A stretch of 64,000 bases of DNA from Dyella sp. M7H15-1. Lineage in GTDB: Bacteria > Pseudomonadota > Gammaproteobacteria > Xanthomonadales > Rhodanobacteraceae. Where the stretch lies: contig NZ_CP035300.1 in the NCBI RefSeq assembly GCF_004114615.1, positions 2,480,001 through 2,544,000 on the forward strand, given 5' to 3'. The position numbers were made by a program, and so were the translations under genes. Shown in pieces: positions 9,592-18,019 of the stretch. The notes beneath the pieces were generated by a model. It did no database searches. It saw only the letters and a list, made by a program, of their open reading frames with translations, and was not told the origin of the DNA. How positions within the stretch are numbered: position 1 is the stretch's first letter; every line of letters starts with the position of its first letter.

Positions 9592-10563
9592 ATGGATCGC
9601 TACGAGCGCATTCTTACCCTGCACCGTCTGCTTAAATCGGCCCACTACCCGGTGCCGCTGCCAAGACTGATGGCCGAGCTTGAATGCTCACGCGCCACGC
9701 TGTACCGCGATATCGCCTTTCTGCGCGATGCGCTGGGAGCGCCAATCGAGAGCGCGGGTGGCGAGCACGCGGCTTTTCGCTATGAAGCCGCCGAAGGCCA
9801 GCGCTTCGAACTGCCCGGCCTGTGGCTGACCTCGGATGAACTAGCTGCCCTGCTGGCCCTGAACGAATTGATCGGACGCAGCGGCCCCGGCGTACTAGCC
9901 GGTGCGCTGGCGCCATTCAAAGCTCGCATCGAGCACCTGCTTTCCGACAAGGCCAGCGGCAAGGCGCTGCCGGTCGAACGCATCCGCGTGATTCCGTGGG
10001 GGGAACGCAAGCTGGATCAGCAGGCATTCCGCATCACAGCCGGTGCTGTGCTGGATCGCAAGCAACTGCGTTTCCTGTACCGTGCACGCACCACCCATAA
10101 TGAAAGCCGCCGCATGGTATCACCGCAACGGCTGACGCATTACCGCGACAACTGGTATCTGGATGCCTGGGATCATGATCGCGAGGCACTGCGCAGCTTC
10201 GCGGTGGATCGCATTACCGAGCCGCACACGCTGGAAACACCTGCCACCCACGTGGTGGAAAACGACCTCAACGAGCTGCTGGCTTCCAGCTACGGCATTT
10301 TCGCCGGTAAGCCCAAGGCGTGGGCCACGATCCGCTTCTCGGCCCACGCCGCGCGCTGGGTCGCCGACGAACATTGGCATTCGCAGCAGAAGGGCATGTG
10401 GCTGCCCGATGGCCGCTATGAATTGCAGTTGCCCTATTCCAACTCGCGTGAGCTGTTGATGGACGTGCTCAAGTACGGCCCGGATGCGGAAATCGTGGCA
10501 CCACTGCCATTACGCGAGGAAATGAAGATCCTATTGCAGCTCGCGTTGGGCGGGTATTCGTAG
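9592..10563 (+). CDS. YafY-type HTH/WYL-domain transcriptional regulator
   Basis: Starting at MDRYERILTLHRLL the protein has 323 residues. An N-terminal winged helix-turn-helix lies at about 1-60 (LPRLMAELECSRATLYRDIAFL is the likely recognition region). A central WYL domain holds RKQLRFLYRARTTHNESRRMVSPQRLTHYRDNWYLDAWDHD. A C-terminal WCX-like extension follows. An in-frame start at 9484 would add 36 residues with no family resemblance, so 9592 is preferred. Such proteins are DNA-binding regulators whose WYL domain senses a ligand, and several act in stress or defence. The target here is unknown; the divergent DUF481 gene is a candidate only by position. Confidence 0.85.
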   Translation: MDRYERILTLHRLLKSAHYPVPLPRLMAELECSRATLYRDIAFLRDALGAPIESAGGEHAAFRYEAAEGQRFELPGLWLTSDELAALLALNELIGRSGPGVLAGALAPFKARIEHLLSDKASGKALPVERIRVIPWGERKLDQQAFRITAGAVLDRKQLRFLYRARTTHNESRRMVSPQRLTHYRDNWYLDAWDHDREALRSFAVDRITEPHTLETPATHVVENDLNELLASSYGIFAGKPKAWATIRFSAHAARWVADEHWHSQQKGMWLPDGRYELQLPYSNSRELLMDVLKYGPDAEIVAPLPLREEMKILLQLALGGYS

Positions 10564-10631
10564 CATCAGATGGCTCCTCCCCTGCCCGTGAGGGAGTCGA
10601 TCTGCACTATCTCTGATCTTCTCGCGCTACC

Positions 10632-11582
10632 ATGCCTCGGATGGCTGTCATTGATCCCCTACCTGACGCTGCTGGCAAGGACTCCACGCGCAAACCTACC
10701 GTCGCGCTGGCCCTTGGCGCAGGCGGCGCAAAAGGCTTGGCGCATATAGGGGCCATCGAGGAACTGGAGGCACAAGGTTTCCAGATTGTCGCCGTGGCAG
10801 GCTGCTCGATGGGGGCACTGATCGGCGGCATCTATGCCATGGGCAAACTGGATGTTTACCGCGACTGGGTCTGCTCGCTGGACAAATTCGATGTGCTCAA
10901 GCTGGTGGACTGGTCGTTCTCGTTTTCGGGCGGTGGCTTGATCAAGGGCGAGAAAATCATCGGCACCTTGCTTGATCTGATTGGCGACACGCGTATCGAA
11001 GAGTTGCCCATCGATTTCACTGCTGTTGCCACGGATATCGAGCGCGAACGCGAGGTATGGCTGTCGCGGGGGTCGCTATTCGATGCGGTGCGCGCTTCCA
11101 TCGCCGTTCCCACACTGCTCCGCCCGCATTCCATTGATGGGCGCCTGCTGGTGGACGGCGCCCTGCTCAATCCCGTACCCGTTACACCGTTGATACGCGA
11201 TCCGGCAGATTATCTGTTCGCCGTGAGCATTGATGGACCTGCCGATACGAATACGCCCATTGAGATGACTGCCAGCGATGTATCCAGCAGGCGCCGTATC
11301 GGGCGATGGCTGAGTCGATGGCTGCCCGGCGGTGGCGAAGCGAAACCCAGCGAACTCAAAACGCAGGAACACGGTGCGCTGGAGTTGCTGGTGCAGTCGA
11401 TGGATCTGATGCAAGCCAATCTTTCACGCTTGCGGCTGGCTGCCTATCAACCGGATTTGCAGGTGCAACTTGCGCGCAATGTGTCGAGCGACTATGCGTT
11501 CTATCGTGCGCACGAGTTGATCGAGCTGGGACGGGAAAAAACGCGTTCGGCGTTGGCAACGTGGAACCCCTCGCCGCGCTGA
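10632..11582 (+). CDS. Patatin-like phospholipase (RssA/NTE type)
   Basis: This 316-residue cytosolic protein has the patatin fold motifs. The oxyanion loop GAGGAKGLAHIG is at 29-40, nucleophile Ser59 is in GCSMG, and Asp175 is in the DGALLNP motif that completes the Ser-Asp dyad. The C-terminal 80 residues are helical and charged. An ATG at 10641 is an alternative start. Such enzymes hydrolyse lysophospholipids or related acyl esters. It is convergent with the YeaO-like gene, with only 20 bp between their ends. Confidence 0.85.
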   Translation: MPRMAVIDPLPDAAGKDSTRKPTVALALGAGGAKGLAHIGAIEELEAQGFQIVAVAGCSMGALIGGIYAMGKLDVYRDWVCSLDKFDVLKLVDWSFSFSGGGLIKGEKIIGTLLDLIGDTRIEELPIDFTAVATDIEREREVWLSRGSLFDAVRASIAVPTLLRPHSIDGRLLVDGALLNPVPVTPLIRDPADYLFAVSIDGPADTNTPIEMTASDVSSRRRIGRWLSRWLPGGGEAKPSELKTQEHGALELLVQSMDLMQANLSRLRLAAYQPDLQVQLARNVSSDYAFYRAHELIELGREKTRSALATWNPSPR

Positions 11583-11602
11583 CCCAAACCTCAAGCCTTC
11601 AT

Positions 11603-11971
11603 CTAACGCAACCCGTTCGCTTTGATCCAGTTATCAAGGTATATCTTCAGCGCCACGGCTTGGTTATGTTCCTCATCCTTTGCACCGTAAAGCAACGTGA
11701 CGCGATGCCGCTCAGCCTGGGTAAGCAGTGGTTGCCAGAAGGGTTTTCGTGCATCCAGTTCACTGGCGTAGCGATGGCGAAAGCCTTCCCAGCGGACCGG
11801 ATCATGGCCGAACCATCGGCGCAGGGCCTTGGTGGGGGCTAGTTCGCGTGACCAGACATTGAGCGCGGCTTCTTCCTTTTTCAGCCCGCGCGGCCACATG
11901 CGATCAACCAATACCCGATAGCCATCCGACTTGGCGGCCGGCTCATAAACACGTTTTATAGCAATACTCAC
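11603..11971 (-). CDS. DUF488 family protein (YeaO-like)
   Basis: The 122-residue form starts with GTG at 11971, behind a good GGGAG ribosome site. A longer ATG frame from 12025 adds 18 residues without family likeness. Motifs are IKRVYEPAAKSDGYRVLVDRMWPRGL, WSRELAPTKALRRWFGHDP and LLYGAKDEEHNQA, all diagnostic of DUF488. The reaction is unknown. It is a cytosolic single-domain protein, convergent with the patatin gene. Confidence 0.85.
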   Translation of the reverse strand: MSIAIKRVYEPAAKSDGYRVLVDRMWPRGLKKEEAALNVWSRELAPTKALRRWFGHDPVRWEGFRHRYASELDARKPFWQPLLTQAERHRVTLLYGAKDEEHNQAVALKIYLDNWIKANGLR

Positions 11972-12043
11972 GGACAATCTCCCATACGGGACTACGACTT
12001 CCGAGCATACGCATCCGTCATTCAATTGGCGTGATGATCGTCA

Positions 12044-12757
12044 CTATTCTTCGACGCGGGTCACTTTGGCGCGGCGCATCAGCCACGCAACACCACGCAA
12101 ATCGGCCACGCCAACCCACAAGCGATCCAGCATGCCGTACTTGGATGTGCCCGCTGTTCGCGGGCGATGGCCCACCGGCACACTCTGGCTACGATAGCCA
12201 GCGCGCTTCACCAGCGCCGGCAGATAACGGTGCATGTGATCGAAGTACGGCAGGCGCAGGAACACTTCCCGCTCGAACAGCTTGAGGCCACAACCGGTAT
12301 CGGGTGTGTTATCGCGCAACATGCGCGAGCGCACTGCGTTGGCGATCTTGGAGGAAATACGCTTGTTGAAGCTGTCGCGGCGCGTGGTGCGCCAGCCAGC
12401 AAACAACTTGAAATCGGGCTCGGCAGCGGCGCGTGCGGCGAGTAGCTTGGGGATGTCGGCCGGATCGTTCTGGCCATCGCCATCCAAGGTGGCGATCCAT
12501 GCCGCACGCGCAGCGCGCACACCGTTCCACACCGCCGTGCTCTGCCCGCTGCGACTTACGTGATGCAGGACGCGCAATTCCGGATAGCTGACTTTCTGCG
12601 CGTTCAATACCGCACGGCTGTCGTCGCTGGAATCGTCGTCGATGTAGACGATCTCGAAATCCACCTTGCCACGCAGTGCCGTAGCGATCTCGGCGAGCAG
12701 CGGCGGGATGTTGTCACGTTCGTTGAAGACGGGCACGACGACGGAAAGTTGCGGCAT
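12044..12757 (-). CDS. Family 2 glycosyltransferase (dolichol-phosphate mannosyltransferase-like)
   Basis: This 237-residue GT-A enzyme has the N-terminal SVVVPVFNERDNIPPLL motif, IDDDSSDDS (first Asp motif) and TLDGDGQNDPADIPKL (metal-binding DxD region). The GCGLKLFERE segment is typical of DPM1-like and ArnC-like transferases. It has no C-terminal membrane helices, so it matches the soluble DPM1 form. It probably transfers a sugar from a nucleotide donor to a polyprenyl phosphate. No acceptor pathway genes are adjacent. It lies downstream of parB on the same strand, separated by a hairpin. Confidence 0.85.
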   Translation of the reverse strand: MPQLSVVVPVFNERDNIPPLLAEIATALRGKVDFEIVYIDDDSSDDSRAVLNAQKVSYPELRVLHHVSRSGQSTAVWNGVRAARAAWIATLDGDGQNDPADIPKLLAARAAAEPDFKLFAGWRTTRRDSFNKRISSKIANAVRSRMLRDNTPDTGCGLKLFEREVFLRLPYFDHMHRYLPALVKRAGYRSQSVPVGHRPRTAGTSKYGMLDRLWVGVADLRGVAWLMRRAKVTRVEE

Positions 12758-12794
12758 GAAACGGTGACCTTGTGATGCGAGTGGGTTGTCTAAG

Positions 12795-12817
12795 CCCTCT
12801 CCCCAGAGGGGAGAGGG
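12795..12817. repeat. 10-bp perfect hairpin after parB
   Basis: CCCTCTCCCC and its exact complement flank AGA. It sits 10 bp beyond the parB stop and 38 bp before the glycosyltransferase start. It likely acts as a 3'-end structure for the parAB transcript, and shares its core with the repeat at 253-408. Confidence 0.55.
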
Positions 12818-12826
12818 AGTAAGTCG

Positions 12827-13696
12827 TCAGCGCATCTTGCCGAGAATCCCTTCCAGCTCGTCATTGCTGTGGTAGTGGATCACCACCTTGCCACGGCCAC
12901 CACGACCATGAGCCACTTCCACCTTGGTGGCAAAACGTTCGGCCAGCTCGCGCTCCAGCGCATCGATATTCGGGTCGCGGGCCGGCGTGCTCTTAGCCTT
13001 GCCCTTGGGCGCGGTTTGCGCTTTACGGGCGGCATCTTCCAGCTCGCGCACGCTCCAGTTATGGCGCGCAGCTTCCAGCGCTAGCGCTTCGGCCTGATAT
13101 TCCGGCAAAGTGAGTAGGCAGCGAGCGTGGCCCATTTCCAGCTTGCCGTCGTCGAGCAGGCGTTTGATGGAGGCCGGCAGGTCGATTAGGCGCAGCATGT
13201 TGGATACCGCGGCGCGCGAACGGCCCACTGCATCGGCCGCCTGCTGGTGAGTGAGGTCGAAATCGTCGATCAGGCGCTTGATGGCGTCAGCTTCTTCCAG
13301 CGGAGTGAGATCCTGACGCTGGATGTTTTCGATCAGCGCCATCGCCGGCACGGCGACTTCCGGCACGTCTTTCACCAGCGCCGGAATCTCGCTGAGCTGG
13401 GCACGCTGCGCCGCGCGCCAGCGGCGTTCGCCGGCGATCAGCTCGTAGCTGTTCTTGCCCAACGCGCGCACCACGACTGGCTGGATCAGCCCCTGCGCCT
13501 TGATCGAGGCCGCCAGTTCGTCCAACGCCTCATCGTTCCAGTGTCGGCGCGGCTGGTATTTGCCGGGCTGGATGTACTGGATAGGCAGCGCGCGCAACTC
13601 GCCTTCTTGTTCGATCACTGACGGAGTGCCGGTGTCGCCACCGCCGAGCAATGCATCGAGTCCACGTCCCAAACCGCGCTTTTTAGCCGCTGACAT
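12827..13696 (-). CDS. parB: Chromosome partitioning protein ParB
   Basis: This 289-residue protein starts at MSAAKKRGLGRGLDALLGG, which is the normal family start; the frame runs 65 codons further upstream but into parA. It has the ParB N-terminal CTPase domain with IQYIQPGKYQPRRHW and ELIAGERRWRAAQ. A helix-turn-helix segment follows (LTHQQAADAVGRSRAAVSN), then a C-terminal dimer domain ending DELEGILGKMR. It binds parS and spreads as a CTP-dependent clamp. Two perfect parS sites lie in recF in this window. It starts 13 bp after the parA stop, so the two form an operon. Confidence 0.95.
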   Translation of the reverse strand: MSAAKKRGLGRGLDALLGGGDTGTPSVIEQEGELRALPIQYIQPGKYQPRRHWNDEALDELAASIKAQGLIQPVVVRALGKNSYELIAGERRWRAAQRAQLSEIPALVKDVPEVAVPAMALIENIQRQDLTPLEEADAIKRLIDDFDLTHQQAADAVGRSRAAVSNMLRLIDLPASIKRLLDDGKLEMGHARCLLTLPEYQAEALALEAARHNWSVRELEDAARKAQTAPKGKAKSTPARDPNIDALERELAERFATKVEVAHGRGGRGKVVIHYHSNDELEGILGKMR

Positions 13697-13709
13697 GCTT
13701 ATAGAGCCT

Positions 13710-14561
13710 CTATTCCTGATCCAGATGTGCCGAGGCTTCCAGCGTTTCCCCGGGGGCGTCACCGTGCATGGCGTGCAGCGCAGGCGCCGCAGCCTGCGAA
13801 CCACGTTCGCGACGAATGATCTCGCCGGCGAGCCCGATATAGGCGATCGCGCCGCGCGAGCTGCGGTCGTAGAGATGAATGGGCTGGCCATGGCTGGGCG
13901 CTTCGGCCAGGCGTACGTTGCGCGGAATGATCGACCGCAGCACCTTGTCGCCGAAGTGCTGGGTGAGCTGTGCTGATACTTCGTTGCCGAGGTTGTTGCG
14001 CACGTCGTACATGGTGCGCAGCAGACCTTCGATTTCCAGTTGCGGATTGAGGTGTTGGCGCACGGCTTTCACCGTATCGAGCAGGCTGGACAGACCTTCC
14101 AGCGCAAAGTACTCGCACTGCACCGGAATCAGCAGGCCGTGCGCGGCTGTAAGCGCGTTCACGGTGAGCAGGTGCAGGGTAGGCGGGCAATCGACCAGGA
14201 TGGTGTCGTACTTGTGGTCGATCTTGGCCAGTTGTTCCTTCAGTCGGTTTTCCCGCGCTAGCGCGTCCATCAGCTTGAGTTCGGCGGCGGTAAGATCGCC
14301 ATTGCCGGGCAACAGGTCGTAATGCGCTTCGGTGGTGACGATAGCCGTTTCAATCGACGCTTCACCCAGCAGCACTTCGCAGCCGTTGGGTGTGGTCTCG
14401 TGCTTGTCCACGCCCGATGCCATGGTCGCATTGCCTTGCGGATCGAGATCGACCAGCAGCACTTTGCGCTTCGCCGCGGCGAGTGCCGCAGCGAGGTTGA
14501 CAGCAGTAGTGGTTTTGCCGACGCCGCCCTTTTGGTTGGCGACAGCGATGATACGGGCCAT
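13710..14561 (-). CDS. parA: Chromosome partitioning ATPase ParA
   Basis: The 283-residue protein begins MARIIAVANQKGGVGKTTT, with the deviant Walker A motif (Lys11 and Lys16). ILVDCPPTLHLLT is Walker B, and LRTMYDVRNNLGNEV and IPRNVRLAEAPSHG are typical of chromosomal ParA/Soj. It moves the ParB-parS complex by ATP-dependent DNA binding. The upstream in-frame ATG at 14744 is rejected because it overlaps rsmG and lacks similarity. It is followed directly by parB and preceded by rsmG on the same strand. Confidence 0.95.
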   Translation of the reverse strand: MARIIAVANQKGGVGKTTTAVNLAAALAAAKRKVLLVDLDPQGNATMASGVDKHETTPNGCEVLLGEASIETAIVTTEAHYDLLPGNGDLTAAELKLMDALARENRLKEQLAKIDHKYDTILVDCPPTLHLLTVNALTAAHGLLIPVQCEYFALEGLSSLLDTVKAVRQHLNPQLEIEGLLRTMYDVRNNLGNEVSAQLTQHFGDKVLRSIIPRNVRLAEAPSHGQPIHLYDRSSRGAIAYIGLAGEIIRRERGSQAAAPALHAMHGDAPGETLEASAHLDQE

Positions 14562-14697
14562 GCCTTGTCCGGTACCGTGAGTATGGGTAAGAACAACTAG
14601 GTTACCAGTTTGTGGGTCCAAACCTCGAAAGCTCGCCACCCTGACAGCTTTTCGGGTCGGTGCGGATAGCGCATCCACAGCGCCGCTGTTCCCGCTT

Positions 14698-15336
14698 CTA
14701 TTCGTTGGCACGCCCAAGCACGACGAGATGACGCTCCGCCGCACCCAATCCGGGCACGTTCAAGGTGTGAATGCCTCTTACCGTGAAGCCGTCCGGCACG
14801 CCGGGCAGCTCCTCGTCCGGCGCTTTACCCTTCATCGCCAGCCAGATGCCCTGCGGCGCCAGCAGATGGCCGCCCCAGACCAGCATGTCGGCCAGACTGG
14901 CAAAAGCGCGGGCGGTTATGCAATCGAATTGGCCCTCCACGTCTTCTACACGCGATTGCAGCGCACGCACGCCCTCCAGCTTCAGCGAGCGGATTACCTC
15001 GCGCAGGAAACGCACCTTCTTGCCGTTGGAATCAACCAGCAACACCTGACGACCGGGTGCAACGATGGCTAGAGGAATACCGGGAAGGCCAGGGCCCGTG
15101 CCCAGATCGGCCAGCGAATTCCCTTGCACGTAAGGCAAGATCGCCAGCGAATCGAGCACATGACGGCTGATCATCTCCGCTGGATCACGAATGGCAGTGA
15201 GGTTGTAGGTACCGTTCCAGCGCTCCAGCAGCACCTGGTAATCAAGCAAACGCGGCACCGCGTCAGCGGACAACCTCAGGCCGAGCGCTTCGATGCCCTG
15301 TTCGAGCCGGGTTTGCAGAGCGGAGCGATCGGTCAT
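14698..15336 (-). CDS. rsmG: 16S rRNA (guanine-527-N7)-methyltransferase
   Basis: This 212-residue SAM-dependent enzyme has the RsmG/GidB pattern. ERWNGTYNLTAIRDPAEMISRHVLDSLA is the N-terminal signature, DLGTGPGLPGIPLAI is the SAM site, and CITARAFASL lies near the active site. It methylates G527 of 16S rRNA; loss gives low-level streptomycin resistance in other bacteria. The rsmG-parA-parB order on one strand is the usual gammaproteobacterial arrangement. The gap to parA is about 136 bp, so parA may have its own promoter. Confidence 0.93.
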   Translation of the reverse strand: MTDRSALQTRLEQGIEALGLRLSADAVPRLLDYQVLLERWNGTYNLTAIRDPAEMISRHVLDSLAILPYVQGNSLADLGTGPGLPGIPLAIVAPGRQVLLVDSNGKKVRFLREVIRSLKLEGVRALQSRVEDVEGQFDCITARAFASLADMLVWGGHLLAPQGIWLAMKGKAPDEELPGVPDGFTVRGIHTLNVPGLGAAERHLVVLGRANE

Positions 15337-15375
15337 CGATAATCCGTGGCGTGAGACACCACACTAGCCTTGCAC

Positions 15376-15400
15376 AAAAGAAGACCCGCCGAAGCGGGTC
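15376..15400 (-). terminator. Rho-independent terminator of the SPFH gene
   Basis: Read on the minus strand, a 7-bp stem GACCCGC/GCGGGTC with a TTCG loop is followed by TTCTTTTG. It lies about 64 bp past the stop of the 151-residue SPFH protein and before rsmG. Confidence 0.75.
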
Positions 15401-15463
15401 GATACTTTCTTAGGTTCCCCTGTGCCGGTGCTTTCTTGGGCAACCTGGCCAGTTTGTTGCTAC

Positions 15464-15919
15464 TCAAGCGGCTTCCAGTTCCACACGGGTCACCATGACG
15501 CCACGCTCGCGCAGACGCTGGTTGAGGTTGGACTTCAGGCGGGCAGCCACTTCGCGGCGCGCTTCTTCCTGATTGGCGGCGGCATCGGCGTTAAGCGCAT
15601 CGAGCACATTGCGGCGAATGAGTTGATCAGCTTGATCAATCACAGCATCCGCACGTTCGGGTTCAAGCACCTGCCAGTAGACCGTGCCATGCAACGACTG
15701 GGCTTCCGAGGCGTCGAAACGCAGCGTGCGGCCGCCCAGATCGATACGATGCCCTACCCGGTCTACCAGTGGCAGTACCACATGGGTGCCTGGTTGCAGC
15801 AGACGTACAGGCTTTCCACGGCGATAAAGACTATGAACCTGATCAGCCGGGACATGCTTCACCGCCACTACCGCGAGGGCAAGCATTGCAATGATAAGAA
15901 CGAGCGCCAGGATAGTCAT
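15464..15919 (-). CDS. Short SPFH/band-7-like membrane protein
   Basis: This 151-residue protein has one N-terminal membrane helix (about residues 3-20). The rest resembles the stomatin/prohibitin (SPFH) core: VPADQVHSLYRRGKPVRLLQPGTHVVLPLVDRV and RTLRFDASEAQSLHGTVYWQVLEPERA. A helical tail (NQEEARREVAARLKSNLNQRLRERG) ends VTRVELEAA. It is shorter than normal stomatins (about 250 or more residues) and may be a minimal form. No NfeD protease partner is adjacent. Function is not known. Confidence 0.6.
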   Translation of the reverse strand: MTILALVLIIAMLALAVVAVKHVPADQVHSLYRRGKPVRLLQPGTHVVLPLVDRVGHRIDLGGRTLRFDASEAQSLHGTVYWQVLEPERADAVIDQADQLIRRNVLDALNADAAANQEEARREVAARLKSNLNQRLRERGVMVTRVELEAA

Positions 15920-16089
15920 GGTCTGTTAAAACAATTGTTTAGCTGTGATTTCTGAAATTTTCACGAAGCAGGATTCTACAGGCGCATGACCCTGCTTGGA
16001 TTAATCTTTATTTAACGGTGAAATTCCCCACGTCACCATGCTTGCTGTTAATCGTTTTTTCGGCTTCCGTTGACAGAGATGAAGCATCG

Positions 16090-16116
16090 TTCGTGCCATG
16101 AACACGGAACGAACAT
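16090..16116. repeat. Imperfect GTTCGTGCC/GGAACGAAC inverted repeat
   Basis: The half-sites flank ATGAACAC. A closely related motif (shared core CCATGRACACGGAACG) occurs at about 17913-17935, so copies sit on both sides of the GDSL lipase gene. It could be an operator or part of a dispersed repeat. Confidence 0.4.
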
Positions 16117-16149
16117 CGCCCTGCCGATATCACTATCGGCAGGGCGATG
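16114..16149. terminator. Perfect 15-bp hairpin
   Basis: The arms 16114-16128 (CATCGCCCTGCCGAT) and 16135-16149 are exact complements with a 6-base loop. It lies at the 3' end of the decayed pirin reading frame on the minus strand, so it was probably that gene's transcript end. Confidence 0.5.
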
Positions 16150-16365
16150 GATTAGCTGAAATGTTCGGAACGGTGACAACAATCCCTGACACCGGACCGA
16201 CAGCGTCACCTAAGGACCCAGCGATGACCTTCACCGTCACCCCTTTGGCCAGGTACAGCACTGGAATCCGCTCCGGACCGATGTTCTGCTAGTGCGGCTC
16301 GGTCATCCTTATCTTTGGAAAGCTAAGTTCACCCAAAGCTGGAAACCCCACATCAGACCGTTTTA
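16129..16365 (-). pseudogene. Pirin family protein, decayed remnant
   Basis: Reading the minus strand from about 16365, one frame gives GLMWGFQLWVNLA, a hallmark of pirins. A second frame continues as PKIRMTEPH-stop-QNIGPERIPVLYLA, then GVTVKVIAGSLGDAVGPVSG. Together these follow the pirin order: GFQLWVNLP, KMTEPRYQ, the IP..L segment and VRVIAG. The remnant therefore carries a frameshift near 16335 and a TAG where Tyr is expected. It stops soon after GPVSGIVVTV. The upstream and downstream parts are not recognisable. It is too broken to appear as one open frame. Confidence 0.65.
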
Positions 16366-16518
16366 AGGTGTTTACCTGACATCAAATCCGCACCTCGGCC
16401 TTAACCTCAGGATCAAGGATCCATGGAAATCATGTTCGAATGATGACGTTGCATTGTCAGGCAATGGTTTCAACTCACCGTAGGACCTTTGTTACCCACT
16501 CGTCCCTAAGGAGAATGC
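16366..16518. promoter_or_regulatory. Upstream region of the GDSL lipase
   Basis: No gene is seen. A good ribosome site (AAGGAGAATGC) precedes the ATG at 16519. Any promoter must lie here or in the pirin remnant. Confidence 0.35.
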
Positions 16519-17871
16519 ATGAAAGCATGGTCGTTGTTGTTGTTGGGTGTCGCTTTGGTCGCACCCACTGTTTTTGCCGGAAACGCCGATGTTGCGCCGG
16601 ACGCCCGTTACGCGCACGTTCTATCGCCATCCGGTCCGCTCAGTCGCGAGGAATTGCTGAAACAGGGGCCACCTAAAGCCGAATTGACCGCGGGTATTGC
16701 CGCGGTGCCTGGCCCTCCCACTTACACCTACGTGCGCTGCTATTACCGTACGGGCAGCAGTAATACACAACCAAGTACTGACTACGTATGGGCGCTTGAT
16801 CCGTCTGGTGGTGACTATTACCGACTGAGCGGCAATTGGTGGTCCAGCAGCCTGGTCGATTGGAAGAACATGTTCTACAGCAACGTAACGCAAGATGCGT
16901 TGTACTCGATTTGTCAAAACACACTGGCGACAAAGGGCATTCAACAGCAGCCTGCCATGGTATTTGCTGCCGACAATCAGTTGTCGTACAACTACACGGT
17001 ATGGAGCAACGACCCGCCAGGCGAGGGTTCGGCGATCAATAAGATTGTCGTGTTTGGCGATAGTCTGTCGGACAATCAGAACATCTATACCGGTTCGGTG
17101 TGGGGTCTTCCTAATCGCAATAGTTGGTATATCGGCCATTTCAGCAATGGCCCGGTGTGGGTGGAATATCTGGCTCAACAACTGCGACTGCCGTTGTATA
17201 ACTGGGCGATAGGCGGCGCTGGTGTCACCACCCAGGACTTATTAATTCCAGGCGTGCAGCAGCAAGTGCAATCATGGCAGCAGTACATGCAGCAGGCACC
17301 CCATTACAATCCAGCCACCACGCTGTTTGCCGTATGGATAGGCGCGAATGATCTGATGAGTTATGGCAGCACACCCGATCAGGTAATTTCCGGCGAGCAA
17401 CAAGCGTTGATTAACCTAATCAACACCGGCGCCCGTAACATCGTGCTTCTGAACCTACCCGATATATCGCGTGCGCCGGTGTACCAGATCAGAAGCGGCG
17501 GTGCTGCTCTAACGATTCAAGTATCGGAATACAATCAGAAGTTGGATGGGCTAGCGGTACTGCTGCGTCAGCAGTATGGCGTCAACATCCAGGTATTTGA
17601 TGCCTATACATTATTCAACGACCTGTTGAATAACCCGGCCAAGTATCAGATGAATAACACGACCCAATCCTGCTTGGACATCAACACCGATTCGTCACTC
17701 AACTACATGCAAGCTCAGTCGCCGCGCTCCAATTGCAGCAACGCCGACACCTTCGTGTTCTGGGATACGTTGCATCCAACCACTCGCGCTCACCTGCTAT
17801 TGGGTAATGCGGTGGCTGACTTCCTCCGCTCGACGGGTATGCTACCGATGACGATGCATGGATACGAGTAG
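16519..17871 (+). CDS. Secreted SGNH/GDSL lipase, thermolabile-hemolysin (TLH) type
   Basis: The 450-residue protein has a signal peptide (cleavage near VFAG, residue 20). A roughly 150-residue N-terminal domain is Tyr/Trp-rich, and the SGNH hydrolase domain follows. Block I is FGDSLSDNQNIY with Ser182, then IGHFSNGPVWVEYLA, IGANDLMSY (Gly-x-Asn-Asp block) and WDTLHPTTRAH with Asp416 and His419. This arrangement matches Vibrio TLH/lecithinase and Aeromonas GCAT-like phospholipase/acyltransferases. It likely acts on phospholipids outside the cell or in the periplasm. The N-terminal domain is typical of the TLH group. It is monocistronic. Confidence 0.85.
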   Translation: MKAWSLLLLGVALVAPTVFAGNADVAPDARYAHVLSPSGPLSREELLKQGPPKAELTAGIAAVPGPPTYTYVRCYYRTGSSNTQPSTDYVWALDPSGGDYYRLSGNWWSSSLVDWKNMFYSNVTQDALYSICQNTLATKGIQQQPAMVFAADNQLSYNYTVWSNDPPGEGSAINKIVVFGDSLSDNQNIYTGSVWGLPNRNSWYIGHFSNGPVWVEYLAQQLRLPLYNWAIGGAGVTTQDLLIPGVQQQVQSWQQYMQQAPHYNPATTLFAVWIGANDLMSYGSTPDQVISGEQQALINLINTGARNIVLLNLPDISRAPVYQIRSGGAALTIQVSEYNQKLDGLAVLLRQQYGVNIQVFDAYTLFNDLLNNPAKYQMNNTTQSCLDINTDSSLNYMQAQSPRSNCSNADTFVFWDTLHPTTRAHLLLGNAVADFLRSTGMLPMTMHGYE

Positions 17872-17904
17872 GCTGCAACGGACGCTGCTTGGCTAATCGA
17901 TCCT

Positions 17905-17937
17905 AACCACGTTCCATGGACACGGAACGTGTTCTTA
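17905..17937. repeat. CACGTTCC/GGAACGTG inverted repeat
   Basis: A perfect 8-bp inverted repeat has loop ATGGACAC, just past the lipase gene. It resembles the repeat at 16090-16116. It may be a terminator-like 3' structure or a protein-binding site. Confidence 0.4.
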
Positions 17938-18019
17938 TGCCACCAAGATGCGCCATAACAAAGCGCAACAAAACTGCCTTGCACCGGTCTACTAAGATTT
18001 TCCCGTTCCCAGCATCCAA

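Noticed and set aside
16098-16292. 64-codon plus-strand frame before the lipase
   Set aside because: The minus strand of the same stretch encodes recognisable pirin pieces, so the plus frame is a shadow.
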